From JACVRU01 sp040902725 (GTDB lineage Bacteria; Actinomycetota; Thermoleophilia; Gaiellales; Gaiellaceae): a stretch of DNA of 64,000 nt. Every line of letters starts with the position of its first letter. The first letter of the stretch is position 1. Positions 50,180 to 59,352 of this stretch are shown here, one piece after another. The notes under the pieces were generated by a model that was given only the letters and a program-made list of their open reading frames with translations, ran no database searches and had not been told where the DNA came from. The stretch is from NCBI GenBank assembly GCA_040902725.1, contig JBBDWU010000045.1, forward strand, positions 6,245-70,244, written 5' to 3'. A program made the translations under genes and the position numbers.

Positions 50180-50851
50180 CTAGGACGTCGCCGGCTCGAT
50201 TCCGAGCTCCTGGAGCGTCTCCCGCGCGGCCTCCTGCTCGGCGTCCTTCTTCGTCCGTCCGGAGCCCCGGCCCTCCTCCTTCCCGTCGACGAGGGCGGCG
50301 ATTGTGAAGCGCCGGTCGTGCGGCGGCCCCTTCGCGTCGAGCACGGAGTAGGAGACGTGCTTCCCGTCCCGCGCGAGCACCTCCTGGAGCTCCGTCTTGT
50401 AGTCGACGTGGCTCGTCAGCGCGTACTCGATGCGGCTGCGGAAGGCCTCCACGATCGGCTTGCGCACCCTGGCGAAGCCGTGCTCGAGGAAGATCGCGGC
50501 CATTGCCGCCTCGAGCAGCGCGGCGAGCACGTTGCGGTTCCGGGTCAGCCGCTTGAGCTCGTCCTCCGGGAGACCGCGAGCGCGGACGCGCAGGGCGTCC
50601 CCCAGCCCGAGCTGGCGCGCCACGACCGCGCAGCTGGCGCGCGAGACGACGTGCGAGCGGATCTTCGCGAGCCGCCCCTCCGTAAAGTCCGGGTGCTCGT
50701 CGAACAGCGCGCACGCGACTGCGAGCTCCAGGACGCTGTCGCCCAGGAACTCGAGCCGCTCGTACGACTCGGCGCGATCCTCCGCCCAGGACGCGTGGGT
50801 GAAGACCTGCTCGGCGCGCTCCGGCGGCAGCCCCTCGATCAGCCGCCGCAG
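50180..50851 (-). CDS. rnc: ribonuclease III (start codon not standard)
   Basis: About 223 residues if started at CTG 50851. The catalytic signature is YERLEFLGDSVLELAVA, with RKPIVEAFRSRIEYA later. The C-terminal dsRBD has YKTELQEVLARDGKHVSY and GRTKKDAEQEAARETLQEL. Between the in-frame TGA inside acpP and the GTG at 50623 there is no ATG, GTG or TTG in this frame, and GTG 50623 would cut off the catalytic domain. Start must be CTG/ATC-type, or a base is wrong. It lies 25 bp after acpP and 23 bp before smc, the normal order. It cuts double-stranded RNA, including rRNA precursors. Confidence 0.85.
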   Translation of the reverse strand: MRRLIEGLPPERAEQVFTHASWAEDRAESYERLEFLGDSVLELAVACALFDEHPDFTEGRLAKIRSHVVSRASCAVVARQLGLGDALRVRARGLPEDELKRLTRNRNVLAALLEAAMAAIFLEHGFARVRKPIVEAFRSRIEYALTSHVDYKTELQEVLARDGKHVSYSVLDAKGPPHDRRFTIAALVDGKEEGRGSGRTKKDAEQEAARETLQELGIEPATS

Positions 50852-50876
50852 CGCGGCGAGACGGTCGTCCTCTTCC

Positions 50877-51122
50877 CTACTGGTGCCCGGAGACGTAGTC
50901 GACGGCCTGGCCGACGGTCGTGATCTTCTGCGCGTCCTCGTCCGAGATCTTGATTCCGAACTGGTCCTCCAGCTCCATGATCAGCTCGACGAGGTCGAGG
51001 GAGTCCGCGTCGAGGTCCTCCTGGAAGGACGCCTCTTCGGTGATCTCGCTCTCGTCGATCCCGAGTTGCTCGACGAGCACTTCCTTGACACGGTCGAAGA
51101 CTTCCTCACGCGTAGCTGCCAT
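50877..51122 (-). CDS. acpP: acyl carrier protein
   Basis: 81 residues. The phosphopantetheine Ser is in DLDADSLDLVELIMELEDQF; the rest is the usual acidic four-helix bundle (VLVEQLGIDESEITEEASFQ). It carries acyl chains for fatty-acid and phospholipid synthesis with PlsX, encoded 6 bp upstream. Confidence 0.96.
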   Translation of the reverse strand: MAATREEVFDRVKEVLVEQLGIDESEITEEASFQEDLDADSLDLVELIMELEDQFGIKISDEDAQKITTVGQAVDYVSGHQ

Positions 51123-51128
51123 CTCACC

Positions 51129-52127
51129 TCATTCCGTCGTGGGGGCCTGAGAGCGCGCCGATGCTACCACGCGCTCCCCGAGGCGCTGGCCGAGTCGTTC
51201 CACCACGCGGTGCTCCACTCCGCGGGCCGCGAGGCGGATGGCGTTGGCGATCGCCGTGCGGCCGGAATTTCCGTGGGCGATGACGGAGAGGCCGCGCAGG
51301 CCCAGCAGGTACGCGCCGCCGTACGTGTCCGGGTCGAGGCGCGCTCGGAGCTTCCGCGCGGCCGGGCGGATGAGCAGTCCGCCGGCCTTGCCGCGGGCGG
51401 TGGAGGCGATCTCCGCGCGCATCGCGTCGAGCAGCGTCAGGATCGTCCCCTCCAGCAGCTTCAGGCAGACGTTGCCCGTGAACCCGTCCGTGACGACGAC
51501 GTCGGCAGCGCCGGCGAGGAGGGCGCGGCTCTCGACGTTGCCCTTGAAGGGGAGGCTCCCCGCCGCGAGCAGGCCGTGGGCTTCGAGCGTCAGCGCGTTG
51601 CCCTTCTCGGGTTCCTCGCCGATCGAGAGCAGCCCGATCCCGGGCGAACGGACGTCGAGCACCTCCTCGGCGAAGATCGCGCCCATGTGCGCGAACTGGA
51701 GCAGGTGCTCCGGCCGCGCGTCCGCGTTCGCGCCGGAGTCGATCAGGACGGACGGGCCGCGCTGGGTGGGGATGACGACCGCGATCGCCGGTCGCATGAC
51801 GCCCTGCAGGCGGCGGATCTCGACGAGGCCGGCCGCGAGCATCGCGCCGGTGTTTCCGGCCGAGAGCACGGCGTCTGCCTCGCCCTCGCCGACGGCGCGG
51901 CAGGCGCGCACGAGCGAGCTGTCCGGCTTGCCGCGGACGGCCTCCGCCGGCTTCTCGTCCATCGCGATCTCCTGCGTCGTCTCGACGAGGGGCAGCCCGC
52001 CCGTCTCGAGCCCCGCCGGGCCGTACAGGACGGGCTGAACGCCGTCGGACGCGGCTTCGAGCGCGCCCGCGACGACCTCCTCGGGTGCCCGGTCGCCTCC
52101 CAGCGCGTCGACCGCGACGCGGATCAT
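51129..52127 (-). CDS. plsX: phosphate acyltransferase PlsX
   Basis: 332 residues: RVAVDALGGDRAPEEVVAGA, AVLSAGNTGAMLAAG, LIDSGANADARPEHLLQFA, FKGNVESRALLAGAADVVVT and DGFTGNVCLKLLEGT, then GLSVIAHGNSGRTAIANAIR. It makes acyl-phosphate from acyl-ACP, the first step of the PlsX/PlsY route. Between rpmF and acpP, the standard order. Confidence 0.96.
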   Translation of the reverse strand: MIRVAVDALGGDRAPEEVVAGALEAASDGVQPVLYGPAGLETGGLPLVETTQEIAMDEKPAEAVRGKPDSSLVRACRAVGEGEADAVLSAGNTGAMLAAGLVEIRRLQGVMRPAIAVVIPTQRGPSVLIDSGANADARPEHLLQFAHMGAIFAEEVLDVRSPGIGLLSIGEEPEKGNALTLEAHGLLAAGSLPFKGNVESRALLAGAADVVVTDGFTGNVCLKLLEGTILTLLDAMRAEIASTARGKAGGLLIRPAARKLRARLDPDTYGGAYLLGLRGLSVIAHGNSGRTAIANAIRLAARGVEHRVVERLGQRLGERVVASARSQAPTTE

Positions 52128-52144
52128 CCGGTGATCCTAGGCGT

Positions 52145-52333
52145 CTAGGGGGCGTCGTACCGGAGCGGCTCGACCTCGCGGCCCCTGTACGTCTTGCACG
52201 TCGGGCAGACGCGGTGAGCGCGCTTCGGCTGGCCGCACGCAGGGCAGACGTTGACGCGCGGCGCTTCGATGCCGTGCTGCGCGCGGCGCTTGTCGCGCCT
52301 GGACTTCGACGTCTTTCGCTTGGGGACGGCCAT
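52145..52333 (-). CDS. rpmF: 50S ribosomal protein L32
   Basis: 62 residues: MAVPKRKTSKSRRDKRRAQH, with a complete C-x2-C...C-x2-C zinc site (CPACGQPKRAHRVCPTC). The zinc-binding (C+) form, so no evidence of the zinc-independent paralogue here. 17 bp upstream of plsX. Confidence 0.97.
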   Translation of the reverse strand: MAVPKRKTSKSRRDKRRAQHGIEAPRVNVCPACGQPKRAHRVCPTCKTYRGREVEPLRYDAP

Positions 52334-52350
52334 GAGCCGCGGCAGTGTAG

Positions 52351-52860
52351 CTACTGCAGCTTCTCTTTCAGCTGCGCGAGCGCCTCCCAGCGAGGGTCGA
52401 CGCTCTCCTCCTCGTGCTCGTGCGGCTCGACGTTCAGGTCCTTGCCGCAGACGGGACAGAGGCCGGCGCAGTCGGGGCGGCAGAGGATCTGCTCCGGCAG
52501 CGACAGCGCCAGCGCGTCGCGCGCCCAGGCGGAGAGGTCGAGCCGGTCGTCCTCGATGTACGGCGTCCGCAGCTCCTCGTCGTCGGGGCTATTCGCCTGG
52601 TATTCGCGCGCGGGGATCGTCCGCTCGACGACGGCGTCGGCGAGGCAGCGCTGGCAGGGGCCGTGCAGCCGCCCTGTGAAGCGCAACTCGAAGAGCATGC
52701 CGGTCGAGGTGCGGCTGATCGTCAGCTCCGCGCCGGGCTTCTCCGGCACCGGCAGGTACCGCTGCCCGCCGAGGGTCAGCGGCTCGAGCTCGATCTCCTG
52801 CTCGTCCCGGTGCTGCTCGCCCGACCGGAGCCTGACACGGCGAAGGTCGAGGCTGGTCAT
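52351..52860 (-). CDS. DUF177 (YceD) family protein
   Basis: 169 residues from the ATG at 52860. GRLHGPCQRCLADAVVERTI and the cysteine cluster CRPDCAGLCPVCGKDLNVEP are the two metal-site marks of the family, followed by VDPRWEALAQLKEKLQ. YceD-type proteins are tied to 23S rRNA accumulation and almost always precede rpmF. The longer frame upstream (to 52977) has no family match. Confidence 0.92.
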   Translation of the reverse strand: MTSLDLRRVRLRSGEQHRDEQEIELEPLTLGGQRYLPVPEKPGAELTISRTSTGMLFELRFTGRLHGPCQRCLADAVVERTIPAREYQANSPDDEELRTPYIEDDRLDLSAWARDALALSLPEQILCRPDCAGLCPVCGKDLNVEPHEHEEESVDPRWEALAQLKEKLQ

Positions 52861-52989
52861 GACCCGGCCAGCGTAGCGCGGCGCCGGGCCGCCTCGTAAG
52901 GCCTGTGTAAAGGGAGCGATCAGGCTGAGCTTAAGCGCGTCCCTTAGGGGGAACAGGAGGTACTCAGGACCAACCAAGGGGGGAACCGC
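52861..52989. other. divergent promoter region between DUF177 and a secreted protein
   Basis: 129 bp without a gene. It must hold the promoters of both DUF177-rpmF-plsX-acpP-rnc-smc and the plus-strand secreted protein. A weak hairpin AAGGGA...TCCCTT spans 52918-52947. The start at 52990 has AAGGGGGG 6 nt before ATG. I see no hexamer pair good enough to name as a promoter. Confidence 0.4.
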
Positions 52990-53799
52990 ATGCGCACGAC
53001 CTCAACCTCAAGCGCGCGCCGCCTCAAGCTCGGCGCGCTTCTCGGGCTCGCCGCGATCGGCGCGGCCGCGTTCGTCGCGCTCGGCTACGCGGCACCGAAC
53101 CAGACGTCCGCCCAGGCTCAGTACGCGCCCGCCAACACGGTGGCGCCGACGATCTCGGACACGACGCCGGAGCGCGGCCAGACGCTGACGGCGGGGAACG
53201 GGACCTGGACCGGCGACCAGCCGATCGTGTTCACGTACCGGTGGCTCCGCTGCAATCCGGCCGGGAACAACTGCGTCGACATCCCCGCCGCGACCAGCCA
53301 AACCTACACGGTGCAGACCGCCGACATCGACAACACGCTCCGCGTTCGCGTGACGGGCACGAACTCGACCGGCTCGAGCTCGGCGCAGTCCGCCGCGACC
53401 TCCAGGGTCACGCCCGCAGTCCCCGCGACGGGCACCGTGCCGGTGGCGGCCGTCACGCAGCCGAACCGCCTCAACATCGACCAGGTGCGGTTCAGCCCGA
53501 ACCCGATCCGGCTCTCCACGCAGTCCATCGAAGTCCGCGTGCACGTGCTGGAGGCAAGCGGGCGTCCGGTCAGCGGCGCGCTCGTATTCGTCCGCTCCAC
53601 GCCGCTCGTCACCGACAGCGCCGGCGAGGCCACCACCGGTAGCGACGGCTGGGCGACGGTACGGCTCGTCCGGCGATCGAACTACAACATCATCCGGTTC
53701 CAGGACAACCTGCAGATCTTCGTTCGGGCCCGCAAGGCCGGGGAAGACCTCCAGGCCGGCGTCTCGAGCCGGCGCCTGGTGCAGGTCTCGATCGGCTAG
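52990..53799 (+). CDS. secreted beta-sandwich (Ig-like) protein
   Basis: 269 residues. A Sec-type signal peptide (basic MRTTSTSSARRLKLGALLG, hydrophobic AAIGAAAFVALGYAA) ends near residue 36-42. One domain with TTPERGQTLTAGNGTWTG and ITYRWLRC-like VFTYRWLRCNPAGNNCVDIP, plus VTGTNSTGSSSAQSAATSRV, matches an Ig-like repeat very common in secreted actinobacterial proteins. A second sandwich follows (RFSPNPIRLSTQSIEVRVHV, GRPVSGALVFVRSTPLVT, GWATVRLVRR) like a cell-surface transthyretin/Big_1-type unit. Role unknown; it converges on the O-antigen ligase-like gene with a 4-bp overlap. Confidence 0.75.
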   Translation: MRTTSTSSARRLKLGALLGLAAIGAAAFVALGYAAPNQTSAQAQYAPANTVAPTISDTTPERGQTLTAGNGTWTGDQPIVFTYRWLRCNPAGNNCVDIPAATSQTYTVQTADIDNTLRVRVTGTNSTGSSSAQSAATSRVTPAVPATGTVPVAAVTQPNRLNIDQVRFSPNPIRLSTQSIEVRVHVLEASGRPVSGALVFVRSTPLVTDSAGEATTGSDGWATVRLVRRSNYNIIRFQDNLQIFVRARKAGEDLQAGVSSRRLVQVSIG

Positions 53800-55208
53800 C
53801 GGACGGTACCGAGCGGATTCAGGCGCGCCGCCCGCTCCAGGGCGGCGCGCCGCTCCGCGCCCGCCGAGACGCGCGCGAGCGCGATCCAGAGCTCCGGGTC
53901 GCCGGGGTCGCGCTCGAGCGCCTCGCGCAGGCTCTCGCGCGCGGCGGCGTCGTCCCCCTGCGCTTCCTGCGCCAGCGCCAGGCGCTCCCACGGCTCCGCG
54001 GCCCAGGGCGCCGCATCTGCGGCTCGCCGCGCCCAGCGCGCGCTCACGTCCCAGTCGCTCTCCTGCGCGGCGGCGGCGCTGCGGCCGAGCAGGGCGTTTC
54101 CGGCCAAGGCGAAGGCCGCAAGCGCGGCGAGCGCCGCGGTTGCCGCCAGCGCGGGGGCGCGTGGCAGGCGCACGCCCGTCCCGGGAAGGGACGCGGCGGC
54201 TGCCGCGAGCGCAGAGACGACGAGCACGGCCTGCTCCCAGTCCCAGTCGAGCGCGGCATGCACGAGGAAGGCGACGTACGCGCCGGTCGCCGCGGGCGAG
54301 CGCGCCCGCCAGGCCAGTGGAACGGCCAGCGCGCCCAGCAGCAGCGCAAGGCCGAGCGGCCCGAGCTCCGCAAGCGTCTCGAGGTAGAGGTTGTGTGCAT
54401 CCCGAGCGGCCTGGCCCGTGGGCCGCTCGCGCAGCCAGGTGCGCTCGAAGGTGCCGGCGCCCTCCCCGAGGACGGGCGCGTCGCGGGCCGCCCCGAGCGC
54501 CACCGACCAGTAGGCGTCCCGCGGCGACCAGTCTGTCGCCCCCAGGGCCAGCGCGAGAGCCAGGCCCGCCAGGACGACGGCCACGGGCGCCCGGCGCCCC
54601 CGGCGTGCGGCGAGCGCTCCCGCGAAGCCGACCGCGAGCGCGAGCCAGGCGCCCCGCGAGTCCGTTCGGACGACCACGACGAGCAGAAGCGGCACGGCGA
54701 CCAGCAGCGGGGGATGCCGGAACGCGAGCACGATCGCCAGCGCGGCCAGGAGCGCCAGGCCGTTCGTGTAGCCCACGGGCTCGGCGTCCCCGGCGGCGAG
54801 GTTCCAGATCGCGATCACGGCGGCCGCGAGAACGACGCCCGCCGTGAGGCCCCGCGAGGAGCCGAGCACGACGAAGGCGCCGAGCGCCAACACGTAAAGG
54901 AGCCCCCGCTCGGCCTCGAGCGCGGACAAGGGCACGCTGTCCGACCACACGCTCGAGAGGAGCGCCCACGCGGTGAAAGCGGCGAGGAGAGCGAGCATCG
55001 CCAGCGCTCCCCACCCAGCTTCGAGCCGCCGCCGGAGCAGGAGCCCGGCGGCCGCCGCCCAGGCAAGCCCGAGCGACGCCCAGCCCCACGACTGGGGGAA
55101 GTAGCCGCCGTCGGCAATCGCCAGGCCGCCCACCGCGGCCGCGGCGAGGGCAGCTACCGCCGCGTCACGAACTCGCCGAGCGGCTGCCGATTCGCCTGCG
55201 CGCTCCAC
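53796..55208 (-). CDS. O-antigen ligase-like polytopic membrane protein with TPR tail
   Basis: About 470 residues from GTG 55208 (GTG 55133 is also possible). Roughly ten membrane helices are followed by a periplasmic-type loop GARDAPVLGEGAGTFERTWL and RDAHNLYLETLAELGPLG, the Wzy_C/O-antigen-ligase signature. The C-terminus holds a TPR-like pair (AAEPWERLALAQEAQGDDAA, LEALERDPGDPELWIAL-like). Such proteins join sugars to lipid carriers or teichoic/glycan chains. No glycosyltransferases are nearby. The start overlaps the nitroreductase end by 55 bp. Confidence 0.78.
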   Translation of the reverse strand: MERAGESAAARRVRDAAVAALAAAAVGGLAIADGGYFPQSWGWASLGLAWAAAAGLLLRRRLEAGWGALAMLALLAAFTAWALLSSVWSDSVPLSALEAERGLLYVLALGAFVVLGSSRGLTAGVVLAAAVIAIWNLAAGDAEPVGYTNGLALLAALAIVLAFRHPPLLVAVPLLLVVVVRTDSRGAWLALAVGFAGALAARRGRRAPVAVVLAGLALALALGATDWSPRDAYWSVALGAARDAPVLGEGAGTFERTWLRERPTGQAARDAHNLYLETLAELGPLGLALLLGALAVPLAWRARSPAATGAYVAFLVHAALDWDWEQAVLVVSALAAAAASLPGTGVRLPRAPALAATAALAALAAFALAGNALLGRSAAAAQESDWDVSARWARRAADAAPWAAEPWERLALAQEAQGDDAAARESLREALERDPGDPELWIALARVSAGAERRAALERAARLNPLGTVR

Positions 55209-55648
55209 TCCTCCGCCGGTCGCGACTCCGGGTCCCGAGGCCGGGCCGGGTAGCCGAGCGAGAGAACGATCCCGACCTCGCCCTCCTCCAGGTCGAGCGC
55301 CTCGGCTACTGCGGCGGCGTCCTCGATCCCGTTCGGGCACGAGGCGACGCCCTCGTTCCAGGCCGTCAGCATCATGTTCTGGGCGGCGCGGCCGAGGTCG
55401 AAGCCCTTGCCCACGATCGCGAGGACGAGCGCGGCGCCGCGGATGTTGCCGGGCTCGTAGACCGCCTCAGCGAGCCGCTCGCGCCGCTCGGGGCTCTCGA
55501 CGAGCAGGAAGCGCCACGGCTGCCGGTTCGAGCCGCTGCCGCTCAGGCGGCCGGCGTCGAGGATCCGCTCCACGACATCCACCGGAAGCGGCCGCTCTGC
55601 GTACCTGCGCTCGTCGCGCTTGCTGGCGACGGCCAGGTAGGTGTCCAC
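55154..55648 (-). CDS. nitroreductase family protein
   Basis: 164 residues, a short member: SKRDERRYAERPLPVDVVER, LDAGRLSGSGSNRQPWRFLL (FMN phosphate site), AAQNMMLTAWNEGVASCPNG and VGIVLSLGYPARPRD. It should bind FMN and reduce nitro or quinone compounds with NAD(P)H. It follows the SepIVA-like gene by 9 bp. Confidence 0.88.
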   Translation of the reverse strand: MDTYLAVASKRDERRYAERPLPVDVVERILDAGRLSGSGSNRQPWRFLLVESPERRERLAEAVYEPGNIRGAALVLAIVGKGFDLGRAAQNMMLTAWNEGVASCPNGIEDAAAVAEALDLEEGEVGIVLSLGYPARPRDPESRPAEEWSAQANRQPLGEFVTRR

Positions 55649-55657
55649 CCTCGCGGC

Positions 55658-56158
55658 CTAGGTGAAGGAGTCTTCGTCGAGCTCGGGGCCGACGCCGGCC
55701 ACGACCGTCTCCTGGGAGCGCTCGTGCAGCCGCTCGCGCCCGCGCTTGACCGCGGCGAGGAACTTGTCGAGGTTGACCTCGAGCGTCGAGAGGATCCCGT
55801 CGGCCCAGTCCTCGATCTCGAGGCGCATCTCGCGGGCCTGGCGGCGGGCGTCATCGATGATCTCCTGGGCCTGCCGCTCGGCGATCTTGACGATCTCGGT
55901 CTGCGAGGCCTCGCGCACTGCCTGCTCGCGCGCCTCCTGCAGCAGCCGATCGGTCTCGCGCTTCGCCTCGGCCAGCATCTCCTGCCGCTCCTTGACGATC
56001 CAGCGGGCCTGCTTGATCTCCTCGGGGATCGTCGCGCGCATCTGATCGAGGATGTCGTAGATCTCCTCGCGGTCGATCCGCACCTGGTCGGTGAGCGGGA
56101 CGGCCTTCGCGTTGTGCACGAGGTCGTCGAGCTTGTCGATGAGAACGAGGACGTCCAT
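55658..56158 (-). CDS. SepIVA-like DivIVA-family coiled-coil protein
   Basis: 166 residues from ATG 56158. The N terminus MDVLVLIDKLDDLVHNAKAV then PLTDQVRIDREEIYDILDQM and RATIPEEIKQARWIVKERQE parallels the start of mycobacterial SepIVA (Rv2927c). A coiled coil (AEAKRETDRLLQEAREQAVR) follows. It is shorter than SepIVA (about 245 aa). Such proteins organise polar growth and septation. Location next to coaD, as in mycobacteria, supports the call. Confidence 0.82.
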   Translation of the reverse strand: MDVLVLIDKLDDLVHNAKAVPLTDQVRIDREEIYDILDQMRATIPEEIKQARWIVKERQEMLAEAKRETDRLLQEAREQAVREASQTEIVKIAERQAQEIIDDARRQAREMRLEIEDWADGILSTLEVNLDKFLAAVKRGRERLHERSQETVVAGVGPELDEDSFT

Positions 56159-56168
56159 GGCTCGAAGT

Positions 56169-56680
<512 letters not shown>

Positions 56681-56684
<4 letters not shown>

Positions 56685-57208
56685 GGCTGCCAGAGGGTAA
56701 TCCGTGCAGCCCCGTAGCGGCGCGAGGTGCGCAGCGGCAACGCCAGCTCGGGCTCGGGATCGCGGGCGGGGGTCTCGAGGACGACGACCGCGTGGGGCGA
56801 GAGCCGCGGCGGCAGGTAGCGCTCGAGCGTCGGCCTGAGCGCCTCGTAGGCCCCGTAGGGCGGGTCGCAGAGCACGAGGTCGTAGGTGCCCGTGTCCGTC
56901 GCGAGGAAGCGGAGCGCGTCGGAGTTGACGAGGCGGGCGCCGGTGAGGTCGAGCTTGTCGAGGTTGCGCTCGATTGTGCGGTGGGCGTCCCGGTCGGCCT
57001 CGACGAAGACGGCGCTCGCCGCGCCGCGCGAGAGCGCTTCCAGGCCCATGGCGCCCGATCCCGCGAACAGGTCGAGCACCCGGGCGCCCTCGACCGGCCC
57101 GATCAGGTTGAAGGCCGCCTCGCGCGCGCGGTCGGAGGTGGGTCGCGTCTCGCGGCCCTTGGGGGCGAAGATGCGCGCCCCCTTACGCGAGCCCGCGATG
57201 ATCCGCAT
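56681..57208 (-). CDS. rsmD: 16S rRNA (guanine966-N2)-methyltransferase RsmD
   Basis: 175 residues from ATG 57208: MRIIAGSRKGARIFAPKGRE, RPTSDRAREAAFNLIG, VLDLFAGSGAMGLEALSRGA (motif I), and LVLCDPPYGAYEALRPTLER (motif IV NPPY-type, here DPPY). It modifies G966 in 30S assembly. Starts 26 bp inside the recG end and is coupled to coaD. Confidence 0.95.
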
Positions 57209-59264
57209 CGCCGAAGACGCGCGCGACCTCGCCGTCGAGCGGTCCGGACGTGTCCACGAGCCCGGCGGCCGCCACACGCGCCTGCTCGAGCAAGGGCCGG
57301 TCGGCGCGCAGGCGCGCGAAGCGGAAGTCCGAGACCCCGTGCTGGATCGTGCCGAGCAGGTGCCCCTCCCCACGCAGCTCCAGGTCGACCTCGGCGAGCT
57401 CGAAGCCGTCGTTCGTCGCCACCAGCGCCTCGAGACGCTGGGCGGCCGCGTCCGTCAGCTCCTCCTTCCGCCGGGAAACCAGCAGGCAGTACGACTGCTC
57501 CGCCCCGCGCCCGACGCGCCCGCGCAGCTGGTGGAGCTGCGCCAGGCCGAAGCGGTCGGCTTCCTGGACGATCATCACCGTCGCGTTGGCGACGTCGACG
57601 CCGACCTCGATCACCGTCGTGGCCACGAGCACGTCGAGATCGCGCGCCTTGAAGCGCGCCATCAGCGCCCGCCGGTCGGCCGGCTTCAGCTTCCCGTGCA
57701 GGCACGCGACCCGAAAGCCCTTCAGCTCGTGCTTTGCCAGCCGCTCGGCCTCCTGCTCGGCCGCGCGCGCGCGGCTCGTCTCCGACTGCTCGATCAGCGG
57801 GCAGACGACGTAGGCCTGGCGGCCTTCCCGCAGCAGGCGCGTCAGCCGCGTGTAGGTGGCGGAGGCACGCTCCTCCGGAATCCAGGCGGTCACGACCGGC
57901 CTCCGGCCGGCCGGCGGCTTCGAGATCTCGCTCACCTGAAGGTCGCCGTAGACGGTGAGGGCGAGCGTGCGCGGGATCGGCGTCGCCGTCATGTGGAGGA
58001 CGTGCGGCGAGCTGCTGGAGACGAGCGCCTGCCGCTGCTCGACGCCGAAGCGGTGCTGCTCGTCGACGACGGCCACGGCCAGGTCGTCGAGCGCCACCCC
58101 TTCCTGGATCAGCGCGTGGGTGCCGACGAGCAGCTGCGCGCCCGCGCCGGCCCGCCGCTCCCGCGCCGGGACGGAGCTGGTCAGCAGCGCGCACGTGACG
58201 CCAAGCTCGCCGCAGATCGCCTCGAGGGTGAGGAAGTGCTGCTCCGCGAGCGTCTCCGTGGGCGCCATCAGCGCGCCGCGGAGGCCGTTCTCGACCGCCC
58301 GCAGCAGCGCGTAGATCGCCACCACCGTCTTCCCCGAGCCGACGTCGCCCTGGAGCAGGCGCTGCATCGGCACCGTGCGCGCCAGGTCGTCGTCGAGCTC
58401 GCGGATCGCCTTCTCCTGGTGCGGCGTGAGCGCGAACGGGAGCGCCTTGCGGTAGCGGAGGATGAGATCGCCGGGCGGGCCGAGCGCCGGCGCGACCGTC
58501 TGCTCGCGCGCGCGGCCGCGGCGCGCCAGGCCGAGCTGGAGGACGAGCAGCTCGTCGAAGGCGAGCCGCGCGCGGCCCCGCTCCGCCTCCCCTGGCTCCC
58601 GCGGGCGGTGGAGCGCGATCAGCGCGTCGGCGCGGAGCGGCAGCCCCTCCGAGTCCCGCAGCGCGGCCGGCAGCGGGTCGGGCAGGTCGGCGGCGTGCGG
58701 GAGCGCGGCCTCCACGAGCCGGCGAACCAGGCCGGAGGTGACGTCCTCGCTCGCGGGATAGACCGGGACGAGCCCCGGCGGCGAGGCCGCCTCGAGCACG
58801 TCGTGCGAGCGGACGGTGAAGGCTCCGCGGCGCAGGCTGCCGATCAGCCGGACGCGGACGCCGGGCTTCAGCCGGTCCGGCACCCAGGGCTGGTTGAACC
58901 AGACGCAATCGAGCTCGCCGCTCGCGTCGGCGATCCGGGCGTTCTGGATCGTCATTCGCCCGCGCCCGCGCCGGCTCGACGACCGCAGCACCTCGCCCTC
59001 GATCACGGCCTCGTCCTCGCCGAAGAGGTCGACGATCCGCTGCGCCTCCACGTAGCGGCGCGGCCGGTGCCGGAGCAGGTCGCCGAAGGTCTCAAGGCCC
59101 AGCTTCGCCAGGCGCTTGCGCACGGTCGGCCCGACCCCGGGCAGCGAGTCGAGCTGCTGCTCGAGCCGCTCCGGGCGAGGCGCCCCACGCGGTCGCGGCC
59201 ACTCCCGTACCGGGTCCAGGCTCGCGAACCCCGTCGGCCGACGGGTCGAGTTTGAGACGGTCAC
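57183..59264 (-). CDS. recG: ATP-dependent DNA helicase RecG
   Basis: About 693 residues from GTG 59264 (start unsure; upstream codons reach 59324). The OB-fold wedge (DSLPGVGPTVRKRLAKLGLE, VIEGEVLRSSSRRGRGRMT) is followed by SF2 helicase motifs: LLQGDVGSGKTVVAIYALLR, ALMAPTETLAEQHF, AVVDEQHRFGVEQRQAL (DEQH), HMTATPIPRTLALTVYGDLQ, VATTVIEVGVDVANATVMIV and QLRGRVGRGAEQSYCLL. It reverses stalled forks and branched DNA. Confidence 0.96.
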   Translation of the reverse strand: MTVSNSTRRPTGFASLDPVREWPRPRGAPRPERLEQQLDSLPGVGPTVRKRLAKLGLETFGDLLRHRPRRYVEAQRIVDLFGEDEAVIEGEVLRSSSRRGRGRMTIQNARIADASGELDCVWFNQPWVPDRLKPGVRVRLIGSLRRGAFTVRSHDVLEAASPPGLVPVYPASEDVTSGLVRRLVEAALPHAADLPDPLPAALRDSEGLPLRADALIALHRPREPGEAERGRARLAFDELLVLQLGLARRGRAREQTVAPALGPPGDLILRYRKALPFALTPHQEKAIRELDDDLARTVPMQRLLQGDVGSGKTVVAIYALLRAVENGLRGALMAPTETLAEQHFLTLEAICGELGVTCALLTSSVPARERRAGAGAQLLVGTHALIQEGVALDDLAVAVVDEQHRFGVEQRQALVSSSSPHVLHMTATPIPRTLALTVYGDLQVSEISKPPAGRRPVVTAWIPEERASATYTRLTRLLREGRQAYVVCPLIEQSETSRARAAEQEAERLAKHELKGFRVACLHGKLKPADRRALMARFKARDLDVLVATTVIEVGVDVANATVMIVQEADRFGLAQLHQLRGRVGRGAEQSYCLLVSRRKEELTDAAAQRLEALVATNDGFELAEVDLELRGEGHLLGTIQHGVSDFRFARLRADRPLLEQARVAAAGLVDTSGPLDGEVARVFGDADHRGLA

Positions 59265-59352
59265 GACCAGCGCGATCCGAGTATAGGAACCGGGTCCGGA
59301 CGGCACGAGCCAGGCCCTAGACACGGGCCTCGGCGGGGCTTACGGTCCGCCC

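Noticed and set aside
52900..52989. Possible ydaO (c-di-AMP) or similar riboswitch before the secreted protein
   Set aside because: Some G-rich blocks recall it (GGGGGGAACCGC), but the required GGGGTGAAT-type block and pairing are missing.
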